Of a DNA stretch of 28,711 nucleotides, positions 7,605 to 15,496 are shown piece after piece. The DNA is from an uncultured Anaerotignum sp. GTDB taxonomy: Bacteria; Bacillota; Clostridia; Lachnospirales; Anaerotignaceae. The position numbers and the translations under genes were made by a program. Numbering within the stretch: position 1 is the stretch's first letter; the number at the start of each line of letters is the position of its first letter. A model generated the notes under the pieces. It was not told the DNA's origin. It searched no databases and saw nothing but the letters and a program-made list of their open reading frames with translations. The stretch covers positions 11,538-40,248 of the forward strand of contig CAJTQX010000022.1 of assembly GCA_910578425.1 (NCBI GenBank), in the 5' to 3' direction.

Positions 7605-7892
7605 TTGGCGGAAGAAAAAAAGAGGGGCGGACACCATACTTTGATGATGGAAGAACGTGAAAAATTGCAGATTGGCGGTGTTTTGGAGGTGCTTTCCTTT
7701 GATGAGGAGGGTGTGATGATGGAAACGACCTGCGGACTGCTTGTACTGAAGGGTGCGGAACTGCACATTGGCAAGCTGGATCTGGAAGAGGGAGAAGTCA
7801 CCGTTAACGGCACGATTGACAGCATCGACTACTCTGACGGATCTGTTGCCGGCGGCAGGGCGCATCCGCTCCTCGGAAAGCTGTTCCGTTGA
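7605..7892 (+). CDS. yabP: Sporulation protein YabP (YabP/YqfC family)
   Basis: The 95-residue protein matches the YabP family, small beta-rich proteins made in the mother cell and needed for normal spore formation. Recognisable stretches are HHTLMMEEREKLQIGGVLEVLSF and the C-terminal GTIDSIDYSDG. Translation starts at TTG, with GGGAGGG 7 bases upstream; no ATG fits. yabQ follows after 15 bases and divIC after that, the same order as in Bacillus subtilis. In Bacillus this gene is read from a sporulation promoter; no clear sigma-E site is seen here. The gene begins 240 bases after the metabolic operon and should be a separate unit. Confidence 0.88.
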   Translation: MAEEKKRGGHHTLMMEEREKLQIGGVLEVLSFDEEGVMMETTCGLLVLKGAELHIGKLDLEEGEVTVNGTIDSIDYSDGSVAGGRAHPLLGKLFR

Positions 7893-7907
7893 TGGGAGGC
7901 GCGGCAA

Positions 7908-8417
7908 ATGATATTATCTCTGCATGAACAGGCGCGGCTGTTTCTGCTTTGCATCGCGCTGGGCGGCGGCATGGGGCTTTTGTATGACTGCCTGCGTGTG
8001 TTCCGCCACAGCCTGCGCCACAGGCGGTTTTGGGTACAGGCGGAGGACGCGCTTTTCTGGCTGATCGCTGTTTTTCTGGTGTTTGGCGTTCTTCTGCGTG
8101 CCAATTCGGGCGAGGTGCGTTTTTTTTCGCTGTTCGGGCTGTTCGGCGGCATGGGGCTGTATTTTCTGACGCTCAGCCGCTGGGTTGTTGCTGTCAGTGA
8201 CAATGTGATACGGCTCATCAAATATCTGACGCGCCTTTTTTTCCGTATCCTTTTCACGCCGTTCCGCCTGCTTTTCCTCCCTTTTCGGAAGCCCCTGCGG
8301 AAATTTGGCGGCTTTTGCGAAAGCTGGCAAAAAAAACTGTTGCAAAGCGCGCGGGTTTATGTAAAAATGAATAAGAGGCGTTTTCGGCGGGATTGGAAAA
8401 TACTGCGCCGAAGATAA
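7908..8417 (+). CDS. yabQ: Spore cortex biosynthesis membrane protein YabQ
   Basis: The 169-residue protein belongs to the YabQ family, needed for assembly of the spore cortex. Hydrophobic segments at about residues 8-26, 44-64 and 68-90 predict membrane insertion, with LGGGMGLLYDCLRVFR near the N-terminus as the family's most recognisable stretch. The C-terminal third is strongly basic (many Arg and Lys) and should face the cytoplasm. GGGAGG precedes the ATG. It lies between yabP and divIC. Confidence 0.88.
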   Translation: MILSLHEQARLFLLCIALGGGMGLLYDCLRVFRHSLRHRRFWVQAEDALFWLIAVFLVFGVLLRANSGEVRFFSLFGLFGGMGLYFLTLSRWVVAVSDNVIRLIKYLTRLFFRILFTPFRLLFLPFRKPLRKFGGFCESWQKKLLQSARVYVKMNKRRFRRDWKILRRR

Positions 8418-8438
8418 CAGAAGGAATGGGGCTTATGC

Positions 8439-8744
8439 ATGGCAAAGAAAGAAAGCAAAAAAAATAAAGGGACAAGGCCATCCTCCGTATTTCTGCGGGT
8501 GTTTATGGCGTTGTTTATCTGTACAGTTGTGGTCGGCGTGGGGAATCAGGTGAACCGTTATCAGGAACTGCTGGAGGAAAAAGCCGCCCTGCAAAATGAA
8601 ATTGATGCGGAGCAGGAACGGAAAATAGATTTTGAGAAGCGGCAGGATTATTATAACAGCGACGTTTATATCGAACAGATGGCGCGGGATTACCTTGGCA
8701 TGGTGAAGCCGAATGAGATTCTTTATATCAACCGGAGCGAGTGA
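8439..8744 (+). CDS. divIC: Septum formation initiator family protein (DivIC/FtsB-like)
   Basis: The 101-residue protein has a basic cytoplasmic N-terminus, one membrane segment at about residues 18-38, and an extracytoplasmic coiled coil (NRYQELLEEKAALQNEIDAEQERK). It ends with DYYNSDVYIEQMARDYLGMVKPNEILY, the hallmark of DivIC/FtsB proteins. These link FtsL and DivIB in the division complex. A short GGGG-type ribosome site lies 8 bases before the ATG. The position after yabQ and before tRNA-Met and tRNA-Glu matches Bacillus subtilis. Confidence 0.9.
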   Translation: MAKKESKKNKGTRPSSVFLRVFMALFICTVVVGVGNQVNRYQELLEEKAALQNEIDAEQERKIDFEKRQDYYNSDVYIEQMARDYLGMVKPNEILYINRSE

Positions 8745-8785
8745 TTATTTTGTGCCGGAATTTTGAAAAATTTGTGAAAAAATGC

Positions 8786-8814
8786 TTGACATACTCTGGC
8801 CTTTCCGCTATACT
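8786..8814 (+). promoter_or_regulatory. Consensus sigma-A promoter of the tRNA cluster
   Basis: TTGACA (8786-8791), an exact 17-base spacer and TATACT (8809-8814) lie 17 bases before tRNA-Met. Such a near-perfect promoter is typical of strongly expressed stable RNA genes. Confidence 0.9.
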
Positions 8815-8830
8815 GAATAGGCAGATTTGA

Positions 8831-8904
8831 GGCGGAGTAGCTCAGTTGGCGAGAGCATGCGGTTCATACCCGCAGTGTCGGGGGTTCAAATCCCTCCTCC
8901 GCTA
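8831..8904 (+). tRNA. tRNA-Met (anticodon CAT)
   Basis: Acceptor arms GGCGGAG (8831-8837) and CTCCGCT (8897-8903) pair with one G-T wobble. The D stem GCTC/GAGC, the anticodon stem TGCGG/CCGCA with loop TTCATAC, and the T loop TTCAAAT are all present. The CAT anticodon and paired first acceptor position suggest the elongator form; a lysidine-modified tRNA-Ile cannot be excluded by eye. CCA is not encoded. Confidence 0.93.
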
Positions 8905-8908
8905 CTCT

Positions 8909-8980
8909 GGCCCGTTGGTCAAGAGGTTAAGACGCGGCCCTCTCACGGCTGAAACAAGGGTTCGATTCCCTTACGGGTCA
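8909..8980 (+). tRNA. tRNA-Glu (anticodon CTC)
   Basis: Acceptor arms GGCCCGT (8909-8915) and ACGGGTC (8973-8979) pair. The anticodon stem CGGCC/GGCTG holds loop CTCTCAC, giving anticodon CTC (reads GAG). T stem AAGGG/CCCTT carries loop TTCGATT. It lies 4 bases after tRNA-Met, so the two are cotranscribed. Confidence 0.93.
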
Positions 8981-9007
8981 TTTTACAAGTTCATAGTTTG
9001 AGAAAGT

Positions 9008-9080
9008 GGAAGTTTAGCTCAGCTGGGAGAGCATCTGCCTTACAAGCAGAGGGTCACAGGTTCGAGCCCTGTAACTTCCA
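9008..9080 (+). tRNA. tRNA-Val (anticodon TAC)
   Basis: Acceptor arms GGAAGTT (9008-9014) and AACTTCC (9073-9079) pair perfectly. The anticodon stem CTGC/GCAG holds loop CTTACAA, giving anticodon TAC. T stem ACAGG/CCTGT is intact. A run of T follows directly at 9081-9088 and may serve as the end of the tRNA transcript. Confidence 0.95.
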
Positions 9081-9141
9081 TTTTTTTTGTGTAAAACGCC
9101 GGAAACGGTTTTATGGTATTTGCGGATTGGAGGGGTGCGCT

Positions 9142-10047
9142 ATGAAAATTGACCGCCTGATCGGGATAACGATGCTTTTGCTCCAAAAGGGGAAAGCCAC
9201 TGCACCGGAGCTTGCGGAGCGGTTCGAGGTTTCCAGAAGGACAATCAGCAGGGATATTGAGGATATCTGCCGCGCGGGCATCCCGCTGGTTACGGCGCAG
9301 GGGTATGGCGGCGGTATTTCGATTGCCGAGGGCTACAGGGTCAATAAAGCGTTCCTGACGGAGGCGGAATTGCAGGCGGTTTTTGCAGGGCTGATGGGGC
9401 TGGACAGTGTATCAGAAAAGCCGTACAGCCAGGGCCTCTGGGAAAAGCTTTCCGGCAGGGAAACGGCTGCGCAGGATGTATTCCTGATAGACCTTGCATC
9501 GTTTTACCGCGTGCCTCTGACGGAAAAAATAGAGCGTATCCGGCGGGCAATCCTGAAACGGCAAAGGATTGCCTTCCGTTATTTTTATGAAAAAGGCGAA
9601 TCTGCGCGCGCCATAGAGCCGTACAGGCTGGTATTTCAATGGTCGGCGTGGTATGTGTTTGGGTATTGTATGGAACGGGAGGATTTCCGGCTGTTCAAGC
9701 TGAACAGGCTCTGGAATCTGGAGGTTTTGGCGGAGGAATTTTCGCCGCGGGAACTGCCGGAAGGGACCTTTGCGTTTTCCGGAAGACTTGCGGCAGGAAA
9801 TTACCATTTGAAAGCGGTTTTTGCGGCAAGTGAAAAATACCGTCTGGTGGAAGAATATGGTCTGGATTGCTGGACAATGCTGGAGGATGGGCGGCTTCTG
9901 CTGGAGAGAGATTTTGCCGGTTACAGCAATATGCGGGACTGGGTATTGCAGTTTGGGGATAAAGCGGTCGTATTGGAGCCAGAGAGACTTCGGGCGGAAA
10001 TCCTGTTTCAGGCGGAAAATATTTTGCGGAATTACCGCGAAACATGA
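9142..10047 (+). CDS. WYL-domain transcriptional regulator
   Basis: The 301-residue protein has an N-terminal helix-turn-helix (residues 1-60, KATAPELAERFEVSRRTISRD) of the DeoR/HTH_11 type. A WYL domain follows at about residues 140-215 (RIAFRYFYEKG, IEPYRLVFQWSAWYVFGYC, FKLNRL) and then a WCX-type C-terminal extension. WYL proteins are ligand- or nucleic-acid-responsive regulators. The ATG at 9142 is preceded by GGAGGGG. The frame stays open back to 8998, but that part is only a translation of tRNA-Val. Where Bacillus has spoIIE after the tRNAs, this window has this regulator. Its targets are unknown; the DUF3795-type gene 64 bases downstream is a possible partner. Confidence 0.85.
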   Translation: MKIDRLIGITMLLLQKGKATAPELAERFEVSRRTISRDIEDICRAGIPLVTAQGYGGGISIAEGYRVNKAFLTEAELQAVFAGLMGLDSVSEKPYSQGLWEKLSGRETAAQDVFLIDLASFYRVPLTEKIERIRRAILKRQRIAFRYFYEKGESARAIEPYRLVFQWSAWYVFGYCMEREDFRLFKLNRLWNLEVLAEEFSPRELPEGTFAFSGRLAAGNYHLKAVFAASEKYRLVEEYGLDCWTMLEDGRLLLERDFAGYSNMRDWVLQFGDKAVVLEPERLRAEILFQAENILRNYRET

Positions 10048-10111
10048 CGGCACGCTGTCCGGTTCCTTTGTGTATACTGTCAGGGAGTATATTCAAAAAG
10101 GAGCGATGACT

Positions 10112-10372
10112 ATGGTTGAATCAAGATGCGGGTTATTGTGCGGTGAATGTGCATATCGGGAGCAGATGGGCTGCTCCGGCTGCGTACATATGGAAAAGCC
10201 GTTTTGGGGTGAGAACTGCCCTGTGAAGGACTGCTGCGAAGGGAAGGGGCTGGCACATTGCGGCGTCTGCGGGGAATTCCCGTGCTCCCTGCTGGAACAG
10301 TTTGCCTATGACGCAGAGCAGGGCGACAATGGCAGACGGATTGAGCAGTGCCGTATCTGGGCGAAGGAGTAA
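10112..10372 (+). CDS. Small cysteine-rich protein, DUF3795-like
   Basis: The 86-residue protein holds 12 cysteines, mostly as CxxC-type pairs (CGLLCGEC, CSGC, CCEGKG, CGVCGEFPC), the pattern of DUF3795 proteins. These probably bind a metal or iron-sulfur cluster; no reaction is known to me. The ATG at 10112 is chosen because AAGGAG ends 8 bases before it; another ATG at 10106 is too close. A TATACT at 10073-10078 could be a -10 box but has no partner -35. Confidence 0.75.
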   Translation: MVESRCGLLCGECAYREQMGCSGCVHMEKPFWGENCPVKDCCEGKGLAHCGVCGEFPCSLLEQFAYDAEQGDNGRRIEQCRIWAKE

Positions 10373-10518
10373 GAAAAAAGGGGGCCTTCCGCCAGCGTTT
10401 GATCTGAAAAGCGGTCAAAAAAGAAGAAATGTTTTCTCAAGCCAATCCGCCCCTGGAGCGGAGGTTTTCTGTCCCTTTACAGATTTTCAGGAAAAATTTT
10501 CTTTTTTGCAAAAATATC

Positions 10519-10547
10519 TTTACGAACCTCTCGAAAAGGGATAAAAT
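10519..10547 (+). promoter_or_regulatory. Candidate promoter of the macrodomain gene
   Basis: TTTACG (10519-10524), a 17-base spacer and TAAAAT (10542-10547) stand 41 bases before the macrodomain start codon. Confidence 0.5.
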
Positions 10548-10588
10548 GGGGACAAGGACTTTCATTCCAAAGATAGGGGGTTGAGGTT

Positions 10589-11107
10589 ATGGAACGTTTT
10601 TCTATCACAAAAGGAGATATCGTAAAAGCAAAAACAGACGCGATCGTCAATGCGGCGAATACATCTCTGCTGGGCGGCGGCGGCGTGGACGGTGCGATTC
10701 ACCGCGCCGCAGGACCAGAGCTTCTGGCGGAGTGTGAAACGCTGGGGGGCTGCCGGACGGGCGATGCGAAGATTACAAAGGGCTATAAGCTGAAAGCGAA
10801 ATACGTCATTCATACGCCGGGGCCGGTCTGGCGCGGCGGCAAATGGGCGGAGGAAGAGCTTTTGGCGGAGTGCTACAAAAACTGTCTGCGTCTTGCATCG
10901 GAATATGGTGTAAAGACGATTGCGTTCCCCTCTATCAGCACAGGGGTGTACCGTTTCCCCGTGAAGCTGGCGGCGCAGATTGCTGTGCGGGAGATACTGG
11001 CGTTTCTGCGGGAAAATGCGGATATGGAACAGGTAACAATGGTCTGCTTCGATGAAAATACCCAGCAGGCGTATGAGGAGGCTCTCGAGGAGCAGCTCTC
11101 GGAATAA
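10589..11107 (+). CDS. Macrodomain protein (O-acetyl-ADP-ribose deacetylase-like)
   Basis: The 172-residue protein is a stand-alone macrodomain of the YmdB/MacroD type, which binds ADP-ribose and removes it or its acetyl group from metabolites or proteins. The signature DAIVNAANTSLLGGGGVDGAIHRAAG (residues 17-42) contains the catalytic Asn and Asp region, and FPSISTGVYRFP (about residues 113-124) forms the second ligand loop. The gene has its own candidate promoter and a strong terminator, so it seems to be a single-gene unit. The cellular substrate is unknown. Confidence 0.92.
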   Translation: MERFSITKGDIVKAKTDAIVNAANTSLLGGGGVDGAIHRAAGPELLAECETLGGCRTGDAKITKGYKLKAKYVIHTPGPVWRGGKWAEEELLAECYKNCLRLASEYGVKTIAFPSISTGVYRFPVKLAAQIAVREILAFLRENADMEQVTMVCFDENTQQAYEEALEEQLSE

Positions 11108-11136
11108 AACTTAGTTCTATCATATTGCGGCATAAC

Positions 11137-11175
11137 AAAAGCGGCGGAGCCTTGTCATAAGGCTCCGCCGCTTTT
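11137..11175. terminator. Bidirectional intrinsic terminator between convergent genes
   Basis: A perfect 17-bp stem (11137-11153 with 11159-11175) with a 5-base loop begins and ends with runs of A and T. It can therefore end transcription of the macrodomain gene from the left and of the 3D-domain gene from the right. Confidence 0.92.
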
Positions 11176-11240
11176 TGTGTGCCGTTCCCGCAGATGGCAT
11201 TGCCATAAGGGGAAGGCGTTGCTTCGTGGTTGTTTTATTT

Positions 11241-12035
11241 TCAGGATAAAATATATACGGACAAATTCTGTACGCCCCATTCCAGCGCGTCATCGGTTGA
11301 TTCAAAGCAAACGTCTATGCGGTGCCCAATAATCGCGCCGCCGGTATCCTCCGCAATGGCTACACCGTAGCCGGGAATATATACTGTGGTGCCGAATGGA
11401 ATGACGTTGGGGTCTACCGCGATAGTGCCATGACCTGCCACTGTGCCGGTCGCGGTGATGCCTGTGCAGCCGGGGTCAGAAGGCGTATAGGCCGTTACGC
11501 GCGCGTTGATCGCCTTTGAGAATGACATGCCGTCAATGATGCCGGTAGAGCCTACCTCAATGATCTCATCCTGTGGCGCGACAAGGACTTTTTCCTCTAT
11601 AAATTCCGAGTCAATCAGTTCATCGCCATGATAGGTCTCCTTGTTGACAATGGACATCTGACCGTTTATGCCCTTCTGAACAACGCGGGATTCACCAATC
11701 TTCATGCTGAGGGTCGGCCGCCGTATGGTATCATAGGACATTGTTTCCACATTTGCAACGATTTTTTCCGTAACCGAGGTCAGGGAAATGGTCATCATGC
11801 TTTCAACAGGATCGCCTTCATCTGCGTCCTCCAGAAAATAATCTGTGCCAATAACGTTTTCCAGTTCCTCCAGAAGCGCGCCAACGGTTGTCTGTTCCGT
11901 AGAAACCATATGGGGTACGCTGTCAACATTTACGATGACAGGCTGTGTGTTCATGTTGCTGTAAGCCGATGCTGTTCCGCAGCCGATTACCAATATAAAT
12001 ACCACGATAGCAAATACTCTAAGATGCGTTTTCAT
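11241..12035 (-). CDS. 3D-domain cell-wall protein (YabE-like)
   Basis: The 264-residue protein has an N-terminal membrane or signal segment at about residues 4-24. Then comes a DUF348-like stretch (VIVNVDSVPHMVSTEQTTVGALLEEL), a G5-type region, and a C-terminal 3D domain (INARVTAYTP to the end) with the three conserved aspartates in AVDPNVIPFGT, EDTGG and HRIDV. The family resembles resuscitation-promoting factors and lytic transglycosylases and acts on peptidoglycan outside the cell. The ATG at 12033-12035 follows AAGGAGG by 5 bases; an upstream in-frame ATG lacks such a site. It lies after tatD and metS as YabE does in Bacillus. A 349-base leader region precedes it. Confidence 0.88.
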   Translation of the reverse strand: MKTHLRVFAIVVFILVIGCGTASAYSNMNTQPVIVNVDSVPHMVSTEQTTVGALLEELENVIGTDYFLEDADEGDPVESMMTISLTSVTEKIVANVETMSYDTIRRPTLSMKIGESRVVQKGINGQMSIVNKETYHGDELIDSEFIEEKVLVAPQDEIIEVGSTGIIDGMSFSKAINARVTAYTPSDPGCTGITATGTVAGHGTIAVDPNVIPFGTTVYIPGYGVAIAEDTGGAIIGHRIDVCFESTDDALEWGVQNLSVYILS

Positions 12036-12384
12036 TTTTTCCTCCTTGAACGGCATTCTTCCAGTGGGAAATAAAGCAGGAGGTATACCGTTCCTCTTGT
12101 GATAAGATGATAGACATTAGATTATGCCTTGTTCCGCCCGAAAATTTCGGGATGGATTCGCAGTCGTATTTACACGGGGAGTCGTCACTTCCGCATACAT
12201 TGTTTTTTCAAAACAAACTGCAAAAATAAAGATATTGGATATACCGAAAGAAAGCAGCCCCCAATGCAGTGCATGATGCAGAAAACGGACAGGGGGGAGA
12301 GCAGAGCCTCCAGAATCTTCGGTATGTTCGATACCTTTACCCTTTTACAGAAAGTATATTAACACATTTGTAACAATTATGCAA
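12036..12384 (-). promoter_or_regulatory. Long untranslated region before the 3D-domain gene, possible structured leader
   Basis: These 349 bases hold no gene. On the minus strand a TATACT lies just after the tatD stop codon but without a good -35. ATACCGAAGA and TCTTTCGGTAT can pair across about 70 bases (12240s to 12320s), and CCCGAAA/TTTCGGG forms a hairpin at 12137-12151. I do not recognise a known riboswitch class. Confidence 0.35.
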
Positions 12385-13149
12385 CTAATTTTGAAGAAAT
12401 AGACTTTTGGCATTTCTGGCAGCCGTTTCCGCGACAATTTCCGGCAAAATTCCCTTTATTTCGGCAATTTTCTCCACAATATACTTGAGGTTGCGGGAAT
12501 CGTTGCGCTTGCCGCGGTTGGGGTTCGGCGCGAGGTATGGACTGTCCGTTTCGATGAGTATTTTCTCCATCGGGATACCCTCCACGACCTCTGCCAGCTT
12601 TTTGGCGTTGGAAAAGGTCACTACGCCGCCGATACCGATATGAAAGCCCATATCCGCGTATTCCCGCGCCATTGGCAGCGCGCCGGAATAACAGTGGATA
12701 ACGCCCTGCCTGACAGCAGAGGATTCTATGATTTCAAAGGTTTCCTGCGCCGCGTCCCTGGAATGGATGACAACGGGCATTTTGACTTCCTCTGCCAGGC
12801 GCAGCTGCTGCCGGAACCAGAACCTTTGCAGCTCCCGCGGGTTAAAATCATAATAATAGTCCAAACCGATTTCGCCGATGGCGACGGCTTTGGGGTGCGC
12901 GCTGAGTTTTCTCAGCTTTTCAATGGTCTGGGAGTTCATTTCGCCCACTTCATGCGGGTGTACGCCGACGGAAGCATACACATACGGATATTTTTCGGCA
13001 AGGCGGATACTCATTTCCGAGCTTTTCACGTCGCAGCCGATATTGATAATGGTATCCACTCCGGAGGCGGGGAGGAGCGTGCTTAAAAGCTCCTCCCTGT
13101 CCTCGCGGAACCGCTTGTCATCATAATGGGCGTGGGATTCAAAATACAT
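12385..13149 (-). CDS. tatD: TatD family metal-dependent hydrolase (DNase)
   Basis: The 254-residue protein is a TatD-type TIM-barrel hydrolase, a cytoplasmic metal-dependent nuclease family. Metal ligands are visible as HAH near the N-terminus (His6, His8), Glu in AIGEIGLDYYYD, His in VIHSRDA, His in VIHCYSG and Asp in ETDSPYLAP. The start at 13149 gives the normal family length; the frame is open for 17 more codons into the end of metS, without homology. The gene begins 13 bases after the metS stop, so both are one operon, an arrangement conserved across Firmicutes. Confidence 0.93.
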   Translation of the reverse strand: MYFESHAHYDDKRFREDREELLSTLLPASGVDTIINIGCDVKSSEMSIRLAEKYPYVYASVGVHPHEVGEMNSQTIEKLRKLSAHPKAVAIGEIGLDYYYDFNPRELQRFWFRQQLRLAEEVKMPVVIHSRDAAQETFEIIESSAVRQGVIHCYSGALPMAREYADMGFHIGIGGVVTFSNAKKLAEVVEGIPMEKILIETDSPYLAPNPNRGKRNDSRNLKYIVEKIAEIKGILPEIVAETAARNAKSLFLQN

Positions 13150-13162
13150 TTCCTGTATTCCC

Positions 13163-15133
13163 TCAGCTGATTTCGCTGCCGCTTGCGAAATCCTTGTCAT
13201 CTGTGGTGAGAACGCACAAATTGCCGTCCGCGTCCTCCGCGCACAATATCATGCCGTTGGAGATTTCGCCCATCATTTTTCTGGGCTTGAGGTTATACGC
13301 CACAACAACACGTTTGCCGACCAATGCGCCGGGCGCGTAGCTGTCCTTTATGCCGGAGAATATCACGCGTGTTTCATCGCCAATCCTGATGACGTTGCGC
13401 AGCAGCTTGCGGGAGCCTTCTACTTCCCTGCTTTCCAGAACTTCGCCGACTTTTAGCTGTACCTTTGCGAAATCGTCAATTGTAATTTCAGCGGGATATT
13501 TGGATTCCTCCTCTTTTTCTGCCGCTTTCTGCTGGTTTGCAACAGAGGTTGCCTGAGAAGCCTTAATTGCTGCCTCCAGCTCGACCAGCTCTTTCTTCAT
13601 GTCGATACGGGGGAACAATGTTTCTCCCTTCTGTACGGTGAAGGTTGCGGGCATCAGTCCCCATGTTTTTGTGCTTTCCCATGCAGTCAGCTCGCCTTCC
13701 GGAATGCCCATCTGCGCCCAGATTTTTGCGGGAGTCAGCGGCATGAAGGGCTGTATCAGTATGGAAACGATACGGATGCTTTCTGCTACATGATAAAGCG
13801 CATTCGCAAGCTCCGCTTTCTTTTCGGGGTCTTTGCAGAGTATCCAGGGCTGTGTTTCGTCGATATATTTGTTTGTGCGGCGGATCAGGTTCCAGATCTC
13901 AACAAGTGCATCGCTGAAGAACATGTGATCCATTTCGCGCTCCACATTGGGAATCACTGCCGCTGCCGTTGCTTTCAAATCCTCATCAAACGGGCTTGCG
14001 GTGCGTTCCGCGGGCAGCGTTCCGCCGAAATATTTTTCAATCATGCCGGCTGTGCGGGAAACGAGGTTGCCGAGGTCATTCGCAAGGTCGGCATTGATGC
14101 GCTGAATCAGAGCTTCATTATTGAAATTGCCGTCCTGCCCGAACGCCACTTCGCGCAGCAGGAAGTAACGCATTGCGTCCACGCCGTAACGCTCGACCAG
14201 CGTGTTCGGGTCGATAACGTTGCCGACAGATTTGGACATTTTGCCGCCGTTAATAATCAGCCAGCCGTGACCAAATACCTGTTTCGGCAGGGGCATGTCC
14301 AGTGCCATCAGCATAGCGGGCCAGATAATGGAATGGAAACGCACAATTTCCTTGCCGACAACGTGTACATCTGCGGGCCAGTATTTCTGATAGAGGCTGT
14401 CGTCGTCGCTGCCCCAGCCCATAGCGGTGATATAGTTGGAGAGCGCGTCAATCCAGACGTAAACGATATGCCCGGGGTCAAATTCTACGGGAATGCCCCA
14501 TTTGAAGGAGGTGCGGGAAACCGCAAGGTCTTCCAGGCCGGGCTTCAGGAAGTTGCTGATCATTTCATTCTGTCTGGTGTTTGGCTGCAAAAATTCCGGA
14601 TTTTCTTCCATATATTTAATGATGCGGTCGCCATATTTGGAAAGACGGAAGAAATAGCTTTCTTCTTTCAGAAGCTCCACATCGCGCCCGCAGTCGGGGC
14701 ATTTGCCGTCCACCAGCTGATGTTCTGTGAAGAAGGATTCACAGGGTGTGCAGTACCAGCCTTCATAAGAGCTTTTGTAAATATCGCCCTTGTCATAGAG
14801 CATTTTGAAAATTTTCTGTACGCCTTTTACATGGTAATCATCCGTAGTGCGGATGAATTTGTCATAGGAGATATGGAGCGTTTTCCAAAGCTCCTTGATG
14901 CCTAAAACAATCTTGTCGGTATATTCCTTGGGCGTCATGCCCTGGCTTGTGGCGATGCGCTCAATTTTCTGACCATGTTCGTCTGTGCCTGTCAGGAACA
15001 TAACGTCATAGCCGCGCAGACGTTTGTATCGCGCCATGGTGTCCGTTGCAACGGTGCAGTAGGAATGGCCGATATGCAGCTTATCGCTGGGGTAATAGAT
15101 AGGTGTGGTAATATAGAATTTTTCCTGTGCCAA
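13163..15133 (-). CDS. metG: Methionyl-tRNA synthetase
   Basis: The 656-residue class I synthetase charges tRNA-Met. It has HIGH at residues 20-23, a zinc knuckle with Cys128, Cys131, Cys145 and Cys148, and KMSKS at 298-302. A C-terminal tRNA-binding (EMAP II-like) domain spans about the last 110 residues (IDDFAKVQLKVGEVLESREVEG onward). The start is taken as TTG at 15133: AGGAGA lies 7 bases before it, and the resulting N-terminus MAQEKFYITTPIYYPSD agrees with the family. An ATG at 15154 lies upstream of that ribosome site. Expression is controlled by the T-box leader directly upstream. The Bacillus name is metS. Confidence 0.96.
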   Translation of the reverse strand: MAQEKFYITTPIYYPSDKLHIGHSYCTVATDTMARYKRLRGYDVMFLTGTDEHGQKIERIATSQGMTPKEYTDKIVLGIKELWKTLHISYDKFIRTTDDYHVKGVQKIFKMLYDKGDIYKSSYEGWYCTPCESFFTEHQLVDGKCPDCGRDVELLKEESYFFRLSKYGDRIIKYMEENPEFLQPNTRQNEMISNFLKPGLEDLAVSRTSFKWGIPVEFDPGHIVYVWIDALSNYITAMGWGSDDDSLYQKYWPADVHVVGKEIVRFHSIIWPAMLMALDMPLPKQVFGHGWLIINGGKMSKSVGNVIDPNTLVERYGVDAMRYFLLREVAFGQDGNFNNEALIQRINADLANDLGNLVSRTAGMIEKYFGGTLPAERTASPFDEDLKATAAAVIPNVEREMDHMFFSDALVEIWNLIRRTNKYIDETQPWILCKDPEKKAELANALYHVAESIRIVSILIQPFMPLTPAKIWAQMGIPEGELTAWESTKTWGLMPATFTVQKGETLFPRIDMKKELVELEAAIKASQATSVANQQKAAEKEEESKYPAEITIDDFAKVQLKVGEVLESREVEGSRKLLRNVIRIGDETRVIFSGIKDSYAPGALVGKRVVVAYNLKPRKMMGEISNGMILCAEDADGNLCVLTTDDKDFASGSEIS

Positions 15134-15489
15134 TCTTATCTCTCCTTTTATCATTTTATTCTGGAATGGAAACGGGGCGGCAGACGAAGAAAGAAAAAAG
15201 CCGTCCTTTGTATCATATACAAAGGACGGACAAACATCCGCGGTACCACCTTTTTTTGCCCCGTCCTCACAGAGGGGGCCTTTTTGGGTATGCGCCCTGA
15301 GGCGGGCATATCCTTGCGCGGTAACGGGCGCAGCCGTCGCGGCCTAGCGTAGGGGAACCCAACGGTCGGGGCGAAGCTCCAAGGCCATTTTCAGCGGCGT
15401 TCCCGCGCCTCTTTCCAGCATACCGAGGCTCTCTGGGGCAGGCTCCTGCCGCATACTTTCCTTTTCACAGCCATTGTTTCATCATTATC
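15134..15489 (-). promoter_or_regulatory. T-box riboswitch, methionine-specific, controlling metG
   Basis: The minus-strand leader has the T-box core GGTGGTACCGCGG (15238-15250) just before a terminator hairpin. Stem I further upstream carries the typical elements AGAGAGCC, GGTATGCTGGAAAGAGGC and GCTGAA. Next to GCTGAAA stands the specifier codon ATG (15386-15388, read as CAT on the plus strand), followed by GCCTTGGAGC, as in other T-boxes. Uncharged tRNA-Met would pair with the specifier and stabilise the antiterminator. Confidence 0.93.
15194..15229 (-). terminator. T-box-controlled terminator in the metG leader
   Basis: A perfect 12-bp stem (15201-15212 with 15218-15229) and 5-base loop is followed on the minus strand by a run of T (15199-15194). 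It lies directly after the T-box core sequence, as required for transcription control. Confidence 0.9.
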
Positions 15490-15496
15490 ATAATGC

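Noticed and set aside
8998..9141. An N-terminal extension of the WYL regulator
   Set aside because: This part of the open frame is a translation of tRNA-Val; the ATG at 9142 has a good ribosome site.
12036..12384. A ydaO-type c-di-AMP riboswitch before the 3D-domain gene
   Set aside because: The conserved sequence blocks of that class are not present, although the gene type would fit.
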